DNA from: an uncultured Acidobacteriota bacterium
Lineage (GTDB): Bacteria > Acidobacteriota > Terriglobia > Bryobacterales > Bryobacteraceae
NCBI GenBank assembly: GCA_900696665.1
Contig: CAADGY010000228.1
Span: 1 to 46,314 of the forward strand
Reading direction: 5' to 3'
Length of the DNA: 46,314 nucleotides
Part shown: piece by piece, positions 9,281 through 16,946 of the stretch
How the letters are laid out: each line of letters opens with the position of its first letter
How positions within the stretch are numbered: position 1 is the stretch's first letter
Translations under genes and position numbers: made by a program
Notes under the pieces: generated by a model
What the model was told of the DNA's origin: nothing
Database searches by the model: none
The model's input: the letters and a program-made list of their open reading frames with translations, nothing else

Positions 9281-9315
9281 ATTTCGATGATCGCTTAATT
9301 ATCGAAATATGTCAA
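9278..9315 (-). promoter_or_regulatory. arsR-arsM promoter overlapped by a palindromic ArsR operator
   Basis: Read on the minus strand, a perfect TTGACA -35 box (9310-9315) is followed after exactly 17 bases by GATCAT (9287-9292; 4 of 6 matches to TATAAT) and then six bases to the ATG of arsR. An 11-bp perfect inverted repeat (CATATTTCGAT at 9278-9288, ATCGAAATATG at 9301-9311) covers the spacer, the -10 box and the start codon. This is where an autoregulating ArsR dimer would block RNA polymerase. The geometry implies a leaderless mRNA. Confidence 0.8.
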
Positions 9316-9401
9316 GAACTATTTTCCGGCTGTCGTCCCACCGTTGATTTCATCCTGTTCAGAACGATACGCTAGGGGCAAGCCGAATAGGACCGAATCA
9401 T

Positions 9402-10610
9402 ATGAAACTTTCGCGCCGCTCTCTTTTTGCGGTCGGGCTCGGTTCTGCCCTTACCGCCTGCTCCGGATCCAAGGAAACCGAAACCACCGAAGCATCCACC
9501 GGCAACAAGCTCCCTCTCGAAGAATTTCAGCCAAAGAGCATGCTCGTTACGCCGCAGAACCAGAAGCCTCGCGCCAAGTACCCTGTCATCGACGTTCACA
9601 CGCATCTCGGCGCAGTTTTCGGACGCGAACGCACACCCGGTCCTAACGGCCCCAGCCCTGAGGCCGTGCAGCAGCTCGATCAGATCTTAGGCTGGATGAA
9701 CGATCTGAATATGAAAACGCTGGTCAACCTTACCGGCGGTTATGGAGATGCCCTGAAAAATAACATCGCCACGCTGTCGCGCGGCAAGTATGAAGGGCGC
9801 TTCGCAAATTGTGTGGTTCCGGCGTGGGACCGGATCAGAGAACCGGATTATCCCCGCTGGCAGGCGGAGGAACTTTCACGCGCCCGGGACGCCGGCGCTA
9901 TCGGCCTGAAGATCTCCAAAACCCTCGGCCTCTATCTGCGGGAGAACGGCAAAGAAGGGCCGCTCGTCAAAATCGACGATCCCCGCTTCGATCCGATGTG
10001 GGAAGCCGCTGGCAAGCTGAAGCTGCCGGTGATGATACACATCGCCGATCCGGACGCATTCTTCACTCCCATCGACCGGTTCAACGAACGTTGGGAGGAG
10101 CTGGCCAATCACCCCAACTGGTCCTTCTACGGCAAAGATTTCCCACCGAAGCAGGCACTGCTGGATGCGCGCAATCGCGTCATCGAGCGGCATCCGCGCA
10201 CGACCTTCGTCGGCTTGCACGTGGCAAATCACCCGGAAAACCTCGACGACGTTTCCGCCTGGTTGAAGAAATATCCCAACATGCATTGCGAGATCGGCGC
10301 CCGCCTTGGTGAACTGGGCCGGCAGCCTCGCCGGGCGCGCCGGTTCTTCGAAGAGTTCCAGGACCGCATCATGTTCGGCACCGATGCAACGCCGAATGGA
10401 ACCAGTGTTCCGCAGCAGGACCTGAAACCTGGCATGTTTCAATGCTATTTCCGGTTCCTCGAAACCGCGGACGAGTACTTCGATTACGCTCCCAGCGAAG
10501 TACCCCCGCAAGGCCGCTGGAAAATTTACGGCATCGAGTTGCCTGACTCGATCCTCAAAAAGGTGTACCACAATAACGCCGCCAGGCTTCTGGGATGGAA
10601 AACGATATGA
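9402..10610 (+). CDS. Exported amidohydrolase (amidohydrolase_2 family, metal-dependent TIM barrel)
   Basis: A 402-residue protein. The start MKLSRRSLFAVGLGSALTAC has a twin-arginine-like RRSLF and a lipobox LTAC, so it is probably exported and lipid-anchored. The mature part has the metal-binding HxH near the first strand (VIDVHTHLG), a central His (VMIHIADP), a further His (GLHVANHPENL) and the late Asp (MFGTDATP) of the amidohydrolase superfamily. It resembles the amidohydrolase_2 group, which includes decarboxylases and lactonases; the substrate is unknown. An AGGA ribosome site precedes the ATG. Its TGA overlaps the next ATG, which places it first in a carbohydrate-related operon. Confidence 0.82.
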   Translation: MKLSRRSLFAVGLGSALTACSGSKETETTEASTGNKLPLEEFQPKSMLVTPQNQKPRAKYPVIDVHTHLGAVFGRERTPGPNGPSPEAVQQLDQILGWMNDLNMKTLVNLTGGYGDALKNNIATLSRGKYEGRFANCVVPAWDRIREPDYPRWQAEELSRARDAGAIGLKISKTLGLYLRENGKEGPLVKIDDPRFDPMWEAAGKLKLPVMIHIADPDAFFTPIDRFNERWEELANHPNWSFYGKDFPPKQALLDARNRVIERHPRTTFVGLHVANHPENLDDVSAWLKKYPNMHCEIGARLGELGRQPRRARRFFEEFQDRIMFGTDATPNGTSVPQQDLKPGMFQCYFRFLETADEYFDYAPSEVPPQGRWKIYGIELPDSILKKVYHNNAARLLGWKTI

Positions 10611-11941
10611 CGGAACTTATAGGGTTGGACAGGCGGGACTTGCTGAAGACAGGTCTCAGCATAACCGCGGCAGCGTACTCACCGCTGGGCGCCCAACAAA
10701 GGGAATCTATCCGCATCGGCTTCGTTGGCACCGGCGGACGCGGCACCAGTTTGTTGCGGAACCTGTTGAAGCTGGATGGCGTAAGGGTCAACGCCCTCTG
10801 CGACATCAATGAGGCGAACCTGGCTCGCGCACAGAAACTTGTGGCGGATGCCGGCCAGCCGAAACCGGAAGGCTATTCAAAAAGCGAGACCGACTGGCGC
10901 AATCTCTGCGAGCGCAAAGACCTGGATATCGTGTTCAACGCCACTCCCTGGCAGTGGCACACACCCATTGCAGTAGCCGCCATGAAAGCTGGAAAGGACA
11001 CCGCCACGGAAGTGCCCGCCGCGCTTACCGTGGACGAGTGCTGGGAACTGGTTGAGACGTCGGAGAAAACCGGCAGGCACTGCGCCATGCTGGAGAACGA
11101 CTGCTACTACCGCGAAGTTCTCATGATCCTCACCATGATTCGCGCGGGCGTGCTGGGTGAGCCGCTGATGGCCGAAGCCGGATACCTGCACGATCTCCGC
11201 ACGGTGAAGTTCAACACTGTGCCGCATGGGGAACCGTGGCGCCTGGAGCCCACCATCAAGCGCAACGGCAACCTGTATCCCACGCATCCGATGGGTCCCA
11301 TGGCGTGGTGGCTCGATATCAATCGTGGCGACCGGATGACTTACCTGGTCTCGATGAGCTCCAGGCACGCGGCGATGAAAGAGTTCGCTATCCGCGAATT
11401 CGGTCCCAACGACTGGCGCTCCAAAACCGATTACGCGCTGGGCGATGTCAATGTCACCCTGATCCGGACCGAAGAAGGAAAAACGATCACCCTCTGGTTC
11501 AATACCAACAGCCCTCGTGTGAAGGAACACCTGTTGAGAATTCAGGGCACCAAGGGCATCTTCAACAGCATGATGGATCGCGTCTTCGTGGAAGGCCGCA
11601 GCAACCGGGGCGAGGGCGAAAACTGGAGAGGCCGGCACGATTGGGAAGAGTCGGCGGAATACCGCAGGCAGTACGACTCGAAGCTGTGGAAGAACATGGA
11701 GGAACAGGCGCGGGGAGCCGGCCACAGCGGCGTGGACTATATGCAGTTGTACCGGCTTGTCAAGAACCTGCGCGAGGGCAGGCCGCCCGACATCGATGTC
11801 TACGACGCGGCAGCCTGGAGCGTGCTTTCGCCGCTCTCGGAGGTATCCGTCGCTGGCCGCAGCAAACCTGTAGACATCCCCGACTTTACCCGGGGCAAAT
11901 GGAAACTGCGTGCGCCTGTGGACCCCGACGCCATTGTGTAG
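10607..11941 (+). CDS. Exported Gfo/Idh/MocA-fold protein, GH109-like (copy 1)
   Basis: About 444 residues. The start at 10607 gives an ATGA overlap with the amidohydrolase stop; an in-frame ATG at 10595 is also possible. A twin-arginine signal (LDRRDLLKTGLS) is followed by the dinucleotide-binding motif IGFVGTGGRG. Instead of the EKP lysine motif of Gfo/Idh/MocA dehydrogenases it has TEVPAALTVDECWELVE, then YLHDLRTVKF and GNLYPTHPMGPMAWW. These features are typical of GH109 enzymes, which hydrolyse alpha-N-acetylgalactosaminides through an NAD-assisted oxidation-elimination mechanism; the Tyr and His of NLYPTH fit the described active site. Assignment to GH109 is by remembered motif similarity and the sugar specificity is uncertain. 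The neighbouring gene is a tandem paralogue. Confidence 0.78.
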   Translation: MTELIGLDRRDLLKTGLSITAAAYSPLGAQQRESIRIGFVGTGGRGTSLLRNLLKLDGVRVNALCDINEANLARAQKLVADAGQPKPEGYSKSETDWRNLCERKDLDIVFNATPWQWHTPIAVAAMKAGKDTATEVPAALTVDECWELVETSEKTGRHCAMLENDCYYREVLMILTMIRAGVLGEPLMAEAGYLHDLRTVKFNTVPHGEPWRLEPTIKRNGNLYPTHPMGPMAWWLDINRGDRMTYLVSMSSRHAAMKEFAIREFGPNDWRSKTDYALGDVNVTLIRTEEGKTITLWFNTNSPRVKEHLLRIQGTKGIFNSMMDRVFVEGRSNRGEGENWRGRHDWEESAEYRRQYDSKLWKNMEEQARGAGHSGVDYMQLYRLVKNLREGRPPDIDVYDAAAWSVLSPLSEVSVAGRSKPVDIPDFTRGKWKLRAPVDPDAIV

Positions 11942-11955
11942 GAGGAGATCGGATC

Positions 11956-13245
11956 ATGCCCATAGCAAATCGAAGAGACTTTTTCAGCGCGATGCTGCAG
12001 GCCGCCGGCGTGCGCGATACCAAGCCCATTCGCGCGGGCATCGTCGGCGTGGGAGATCGCGGTTCTTACCATATGGATCTCCTGCTGGGGACCGATCTCG
12101 TTGAGATTCCGGCTATCTGCGATATCAATCCCGATTACCTGTACCGGGCGAAGCGGTGGATCGAGCAGGCGGGCAAGCCTTCACCGGAACTTTACGATCG
12201 CGGCAAGACTGATTTCGAGAGGCTCTGTGAACGGAGCGACCTGGACCTGGTTGTCTGCGCCACCTCGTGGGAATGGCATGCCCCCGTTTGTATCGCCGCG
12301 ATGAAAGCAGGTAAGCACGCCACCACGGAAGTACCCGCAGCCCTCACGGTGGATGAATGTTGGGAGATGGTGGAGGTTTCCGAAAAGACACGCAAGCATT
12401 GCGTCATGCTGGAACAGGCTAATTACAGCCGCGACGGCCTGCTGGTTTTGGAGATGGCGCAGAAGGGCGTGTTCGGCCAGATACTGGCGACGACAGGCGG
12501 ATACGTACATGACCTCCGGCTGGTGAAATTCGACCCCGAGCGCGAGCCATGGCGCCTGCAACATTCTGTGGATCGCAATGGCAACCTGTATCCGACGCAC
12601 CCCATCGGCCCCATGGCCTGGTGGATGGATATTAACCGCGGCGACAAGTTCGAATATCTCGTATCGATGAGCTCGAAAGCCGTCTGCCTCAATGAGTACG
12701 CGTCGAACTACTTCGGTGACCGCCACCCGTACGCGGGAATGAAGATGAATCAGGGCGACGTGAATACTTCGCTTCTGAGGACCGCGAACGGGAAGCTTGC
12801 CGTGCTCTACTTCGACACCAACACGCCCCACCCGCAAACCGCTGAGATGCGGCTGGACGGCAGCAAGGGACACTATGCCGGCAACATTCAGCAGGTCTTT
12901 ATCGAAGGGCGCAGCCCGAAAGAGCATGTATGGGAGCCGCTTGCCAACTATCGGTCCGAATTCGATCCGCCGATTTGGAAGAACCTGGATCCGGGGAAGT
13001 TCAAACGGGCTCGCGGGCACGGCGGCGGTGAGACCACGCCGCTGATGTGGGCAAGATTGCTGCGGGCATTGCAACGCGGCGTCGAGCCCGATATGAACGT
13101 CTACGATGCGGTGGTGTGGAGCGTTATCTCGCCTCTTACCGAACGCTCGGTGGCGCAGGGCAGCCGCCCCACGGATTTCCCCGACTTCACACGGGGTAAG
13201 TGGAAAAATACGCCTCCCATCCGGCTTGAACCCGAAAGCGCCTGA
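11956..13245 (+). CDS. Exported Gfo/Idh/MocA-fold protein, GH109-like (copy 2)
   Basis: A 429-residue paralogue of the preceding gene, starting 14 bases after it behind a strong GGAGGAG (11941-11947). I chose the ATG at 11956 although the frame stays open far upstream, because the ribosome site and the twin-arginine signal (NRRDFFSAML) begin there. It shares the nucleotide-binding GIVGVGDRG, TEVPAALTVDECWEMVE, YVHDLRLVKF and GNLYPTHPIGPMAWWMDINRG with copy 1. The EKP catalytic lysine is again replaced (EVP). As for copy 1, a GH109-like exported glycosidase is the best guess; the two may differ in linkage or substrate. The C-terminal TDFPDFTRGKW also matches copy 1 (DIPDFTRGKW). Confidence 0.78.
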   Translation: MPIANRRDFFSAMLQAAGVRDTKPIRAGIVGVGDRGSYHMDLLLGTDLVEIPAICDINPDYLYRAKRWIEQAGKPSPELYDRGKTDFERLCERSDLDLVVCATSWEWHAPVCIAAMKAGKHATTEVPAALTVDECWEMVEVSEKTRKHCVMLEQANYSRDGLLVLEMAQKGVFGQILATTGGYVHDLRLVKFDPEREPWRLQHSVDRNGNLYPTHPIGPMAWWMDINRGDKFEYLVSMSSKAVCLNEYASNYFGDRHPYAGMKMNQGDVNTSLLRTANGKLAVLYFDTNTPHPQTAEMRLDGSKGHYAGNIQQVFIEGRSPKEHVWEPLANYRSEFDPPIWKNLDPGKFKRARGHGGGETTPLMWARLLRALQRGVEPDMNVYDAVVWSVISPLTERSVAQGSRPTDFPDFTRGKWKNTPPIRLEPESA

Positions 13246-13265
13246 GCATTGTAGACTGAAAGCTG

Positions 13266-14195
13266 GTGCCCAAACGCCTCTCGATTTCTTTGTGCGGCAT
13301 ACCCCTGAAGAACCCCGTTATTGCTGCTTCCGGTACCTTCGGATACGGTGTCGAGTTCGAAAAGATTCTCGACCTGAACGCCGTGGGCGGGTTAGTCGTC
13401 AAAGGGCTTTCGCGCGATCCGATTAAGGGCAATCCACCGCCGCGCCTGTGGGAATCCGAAGGCGGCATGATCAACTCGGTAGGTCTTCAGAACGTCGGAG
13501 TGCGCGCATTCCTATCGGACAAACTCCCGCGTCTCAGACAATTCGGCACGGCGGTATTCGCCAACGTGTTCGGCTACGCTCCCGAGGACTATGTGGAGGT
13601 TGTCCGGATACTGGAGGATGCGGAAGGCCTGGTGGGCTACGAACTGAACGTCTCCTGTCCGAACACGAAGCATGGCGGTATTTTTTTCTCGAGCGACCCG
13701 GCGTTGCTGGCGCCGCTGGTCGCCTCTGTGAAGCGAGTTTCACGCAGACCGGTGATCGTGAAGCTCTCGCCGAATGTTGCCAGTATCGAACCGCTCGCCA
13801 AAGCGGCGGAGGAAGCGGGTGCGGACGCCCTGTCGCTGGTGAACACCTTTGTGGCACTCGCGGTGGATGCTCGAACAAGAACCCCGCGCATCGGCGCCGG
13901 CTTCGGCGGGCTCTCCGGGCCCGCCATCAAACCCATCGCGTTGCGCATGGTATTCCAGGCGGCGCGTGCGGTCCGGATTCCGGTGATCGGCCTCGGCGGA
14001 ATCGCTTCCGGTGAGGATGCGGCGGAGTTCCTGGTTGCCGGCGCCTCAGCCGTGCAGGTGGGCACCGCCAGCTTTTGGGATCCCCAGGCGATTCTGCGAA
14101 TCGCTGCAGAGCTGGACGCGTTTCTCGAATCCCAAAACATTGCGAATGTGAGCGAACTGGTTGGAACATTAAAATTCAGTGGAGGCTGCGGTTGA
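13266..14195 (+). CDS. pyrD: Dihydroorotate dehydrogenase, class 1 (PyrD, 1B-like)
   Basis: A 309-residue cytosolic FMN enzyme that oxidises dihydroorotate to orotate in pyrimidine synthesis. It has the class 1 signatures AASGTFGYG, GGMINSVGLQN, NVSCPNTKHGG with catalytic Cys131, VKLSPNV, LVNTFVALA and GLGGIASGEDAAEFL. Length and motifs fit the 1B type, which normally works with the iron-sulfur subunit PyrK; no pyrK is next to it. The start is a GTG at 13266, 20 bases after the GH109-like gene. Its TGA overlaps the TTG start of the RidA gene. Confidence 0.93.
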   Translation: MPKRLSISLCGIPLKNPVIAASGTFGYGVEFEKILDLNAVGGLVVKGLSRDPIKGNPPPRLWESEGGMINSVGLQNVGVRAFLSDKLPRLRQFGTAVFANVFGYAPEDYVEVVRILEDAEGLVGYELNVSCPNTKHGGIFFSSDPALLAPLVASVKRVSRRPVIVKLSPNVASIEPLAKAAEEAGADALSLVNTFVALAVDARTRTPRIGAGFGGLSGPAIKPIALRMVFQAARAVRIPVIGLGGIASGEDAAEFLVAGASAVQVGTASFWDPQAILRIAAELDAFLESQNIANVSELVGTLKFSGGCG

Positions 14196-14596
14196 AGAAA
14201 ACAGTTGCTACCGATGACGCACCAAAGGCCATCGGACCCTATTCACAAGCGGTGATTCACGACGGGACGATCTACCTCAGCGGACAGATCCCATTGGACC
14301 CTGTTACAGGCCAGGTGGTTGAGGGCGATGTCGCAGCCCAAACCGAACGTGTTCTGGACAATATCAAAGCGGTGCTGGCCGCTTGCGGCTCATCGCTCGA
14401 CCTGGTGGTCAAAACCACCGTCTTCCTCAAAGATCTGGGTGCGTTCTCGAAATTCAATGAAGTCTACGCCCGATATTTTCCGGAGAACCCGCCGGCACGT
14501 TCCACGGTAGAAGTGGCTCGACTTCCGCGCGATGTGCAAGTTGAGATCGACGCGATTGCCATTAATGGCTCGTGGCGCGAGTCCGCGGAATCCTGA
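14192..14596 (+). CDS. RidA/YjgF/Rid family enamine-imine deaminase
   Basis: A 134-residue RidA protein, which hydrolyses reactive enamines and imines such as 2-aminoacrylate. The family pattern is complete: GPYSQAV near the N-terminus, LSGQIPLDP, the catalytic-type Arg in PARSTVEVARLP and the final VEIDAIAI. The start is inferred to be TTG at 14192, because it overlaps the pyrD stop (TTGA), has GGAGG at 14181-14185 six bases upstream, and gives the usual family N-terminus (KKTVATDDAPKAIGPYSQ). A longer in-frame ATG at 14075 lies inside pyrD and is unlikely. Protection of PLP or pyrimidine metabolism would be an inference only. Confidence 0.92.
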   Translation: MKKTVATDDAPKAIGPYSQAVIHDGTIYLSGQIPLDPVTGQVVEGDVAAQTERVLDNIKAVLAACGSSLDLVVKTTVFLKDLGAFSKFNEVYARYFPENPPARSTVEVARLPRDVQVEIDAIAINGSWRESAES

Positions 14597-14608
14597 TACC
14601 GGTTGCCG

Positions 14609-14992
14609 TCAGTGTGCGGAATACTGCGGCTGCGGGGGATTGAGTTTCACCTCAATCGTCTTTTCCGTTTCGTCCACGTCGTACGTCTCACCGAAGGTCT
14701 GGTAGCCCTTCGCGATCACCTGGACAAGGATCTTGCCTTGGGGAATCGGGGGAATCCTTGCCACGCCCTCGTTGTTGCTGCGGAGTTCCCACCTAGTGCG
14801 GATCTTCTTGCCGAACTTCACGACGGAGCGCCCCTCTACAAACTTCACAATCACCGACGCGCGCTCCACTGGCTTATCGTAGAGATTCTTTACTTCGATC
14901 CTAAGCCTGGTGGTACCGTCGTCGTCTTCTTCGGCGGCCAGCGGGAGAAACACGGCAGCTAGAGCCAGAAGGAAAGCGGATCTGCTCAGCAT
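14609..14992 (-). CDS. Small secreted carboxypeptidase-regulatory-like (Ig-like) protein
   Basis: A 127-residue exported protein with a Sec signal peptide (LSRSAFLLALAAVFLPLAAEE) followed by a single beta-sandwich domain of CarbopepD-regulatory type. Typical parts are RLRIEVKNLYDKPVERASVIVKF, then a conserved turn NNEGVARIPPIPQGKILVQVIAKGYQ. The ATG at 14992 is preferred to the longer open frame (to 15145) because the signal peptide begins there and a CATAAT hexamer lies six bases upstream. It is divergent from htrA, with 91 bases between them. Function unknown; such domains often act in cell-surface binding. Confidence 0.75.
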   Translation of the reverse strand: MLSRSAFLLALAAVFLPLAAEEDDDGTTRLRIEVKNLYDKPVERASVIVKFVEGRSVVKFGKKIRTRWELRSNNEGVARIPPIPQGKILVQVIAKGYQTFGETYDVDETEKTIEVKLNPPQPQYSAH

Positions 14993-15083
14993 GACTTCAT
15001 TATGGCAGACGTACGGGCGGATGAGTGCTGTTTTTCCACAATCGAGGTTTCTTTTTTTCTCCGGAAACGCGTCTAATTTTAGT
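14993..15083. promoter_or_regulatory. Divergent promoter region with two -10-like boxes placed for leaderless mRNAs
   Basis: On the minus strand CATAAT (5 of 6 to consensus) lies six bases before the ATG at 14992. On the plus strand TCTAAT (5 of 6) lies six bases before the ATG of htrA at 15084. Neither start has a Shine-Dalgarno sequence, and neither promoter has a good -35 box. A leaderless transcript from both is inferred. Confidence 0.5.
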
Positions 15084-16553
15084 ATGAACTGTTCGCATGT
15101 TTCGCGCGTGTTCCCCCTGGGCCTGGTGATCGTTCTCGCCCTCATCGGCTGCCAGGGGAGGCAGCAGTATGAAATACGGGAAACCTCTGGTGACGGTGGC
15201 GTCCGTGTGCAGCCGGGTGCGGTCGCATCCTATGCCGAGGTGGTGGATCGTGTCACTCCCGCCGTTGTTACCATTCGCTCCGAGCGGCGCGTACGCGCTC
15301 CGCGCCAATTCCCCTTTTTCTTCCCGTTCTTCGGGCCCAGCAACGAGCGTTCACCAGGAAACCAGACGCCCTTTGAAGTGCAGCGCGGTCTCGGCTCCGG
15401 AGTGATTGTCAGCTCCGACGGGCTGTGCCTGACCAATCATCATGTGGTGGACGGTGCGGAGCAAATCCGCATCGAACTGAAAGACGGCCGCACGTTCGAC
15501 GCGAAGCTTGTCGGCTCCGACCCGCCCAGCGATCTTGCCGTTCTCCGTCTGGATGCCAAAGATCTGCCGGTTCTCACTCTGGGTAACTCCGATGCTATGC
15601 GTGTAGGGGATGTCGTTCTGGCTGTCGGCAACCCGCTTGGCGTCGGGCAGACCGTCACCTCGGGCATAATAAGCGCGAAAGGCAGAAGCACCGGCTTGAG
15701 CGACGGCAGCTTCGAAGATTTCCTTCAGACGGATGCCGCCATTAACCGCGGAAACTCCGGCGGCGCGCTGGTCAACACCCGCGGTGAACTGGTCGGAATC
15801 AACTCCCAGATTCTTTCACCGACCGGCGGCTTCATCGGCATTGGATTCGCCATTCCGATCAACATGGCGCGCAATGTCATGGAGCAACTGGTCAAGACCG
15901 GTCACGTGCGTCGCGGACGAATCGGCGTGGCGATTCAACCGCTCACATCGGACTTGGCCCAGGGTCTCGGCGTCAAAGATCGGAAGGGCGTCGTGGTCAG
16001 CTCTGTTGAATCCAAAGGTCCCGCGGATCGTGCAGGACTGCGCGCGGGCGATGTGATCACGGCCATCAACGGAGAAGCGGTGGAAGACCCTAATTCGCTG
16101 CGAAACCGCATCGCCAGTACCCAGCCGGGCACCGAAATCTCAGTGACTTACGTCCGTGAAGGGAAAGAGAGCCAAACAAAAATCAAGCTGGGTGAATTCG
16201 ACGAGAAAGCGGCGGCAAACAGACAACCGCAAGGGGAGGGAGGCGGCTCTGAGGATAGCGGGGCGAAGCTGGGCATCTCCGTTCAGCCCTTGACTCCGGC
16301 GCTGGCCCGGCAACTCGGCATTGAGAACGTGCAAAACGGCTTAGTGATTACCGACATCGATCCAGCCGGGCCCGCCGCCGACGCCGGGCTGAGTCCAGGC
16401 GATGTCATTGTTCAGGTCAACCGCAAGCCGGTGCGCTCGGTGGAAGATATCCGGTCAGCGCTGGGGCAGTCCCGGGAAGGGCCGGTCCTGTTGCTGATAA
16501 ACCGCAAAGGCCAGAACCTCTTTGTTACGGTTCGCCTGGCGCCGAAGAGGTAA
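15084..16553 (+). CDS. HtrA/DegP-type serine protease, lipoprotein, two PDZ domains
   Basis: A 489-residue periplasmic quality-control protease. The start at 15084 gives a lipoprotein signal (VIVLALIGCQG, lipid Cys23). The trypsin-like domain has the full triad: His120 in LTNHHVVDG, Asp150 in PSDLAVLRLD and Ser225 in NRGNSGGAL. Two PDZ domains follow (about 290-375, with RIGVAIQPL and AGLRAGDVITAINGEAV; and about 395-485, with KLGISVQPL and AGLSPGDVIVQVNRKPV). Length and layout match DegP/DegQ. The frame is open to 14910, but that would run through the divergent promoter. Anchoring through a lipid is less usual for DegP, which is generally soluble. Confidence 0.93.
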   Translation: MNCSHVSRVFPLGLVIVLALIGCQGRQQYEIRETSGDGGVRVQPGAVASYAEVVDRVTPAVVTIRSERRVRAPRQFPFFFPFFGPSNERSPGNQTPFEVQRGLGSGVIVSSDGLCLTNHHVVDGAEQIRIELKDGRTFDAKLVGSDPPSDLAVLRLDAKDLPVLTLGNSDAMRVGDVVLAVGNPLGVGQTVTSGIISAKGRSTGLSDGSFEDFLQTDAAINRGNSGGALVNTRGELVGINSQILSPTGGFIGIGFAIPINMARNVMEQLVKTGHVRRGRIGVAIQPLTSDLAQGLGVKDRKGVVVSSVESKGPADRAGLRAGDVITAINGEAVEDPNSLRNRIASTQPGTEISVTYVREGKESQTKIKLGEFDEKAAANRQPQGEGGGSEDSGAKLGISVQPLTPALARQLGIENVQNGLVITDIDPAGPAADAGLSPGDVIVQVNRKPVRSVEDIRSALGQSREGPVLLLINRKGQNLFVTVRLAPKR

Positions 16554-16561
16554 ACTGCTAA

Positions 16562-16918
16562 TGTCTACAGGTCCGCTGTTGCGCTGCTCGCATTGGCGCT
16601 TGGAGCGCAGTGAAGTTCGCACGTGAATACGAACTCGAAGCGGACACCATCGCCGCCCGCGCGATGGAGAGCGCCGGCTATGATCCAGCCGGGCTTGAAC
16701 GTTATATTGAGCGCACACAGCTCGATCCCTAGGGACCGAGGGCGGAGTACTCGGCGCTGCCGGCCAAGCAGATCCGTTTAGCGGAGTTACGGCGAACTAG
16801 GGCGGAACTGCCAGCTTGGGACTATCCGCTGGACGAATCGGAAATCCGGAGCATTCAGGAACGGGTGCGCACGATTGCGCCACGTCTGGCCGATCGTCCG
16901 CCAACCCTTCGCCGGTAA
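16562..16918 (+). pseudogene. Fossil of an M48-type metallopeptidase gene (C-terminal part)
   Basis: From 16610 a frame reads FAREYELEADTIAARAMESA, then GYDPAGLERYIERTQLDP, an in-frame TAG at 16730-16732, and then a tail LPAKQIRLAELRRTRAELPA ending in TAA at 16916-16918. This is the C-terminal half of an M48 (Oma1/BepA/HtpX-like) zinc peptidase, including the third zinc ligand Glu in ELEAD. The HExxH helix is absent. Just upstream another frame gives a hydrophobic SAVALLALALGA that would join after a one-base shift near 16608. So it is truncated, frameshifted and stopped. It directly follows htrA, so a second quality-control protease may once have been paired with it. Confidence 0.75.
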
Positions 16919-16946
16919 GGACTACCATAAGACCGAAGGAGGTCTT

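Noticed and set aside
11236..11955. A 669-residue reading frame that fuses sequence in front of the second GH109-like gene
   Set aside because: The first 240 codons run out of frame through copy 1 and look like its shadow; the ribosome site and signal peptide place the start at 11956.
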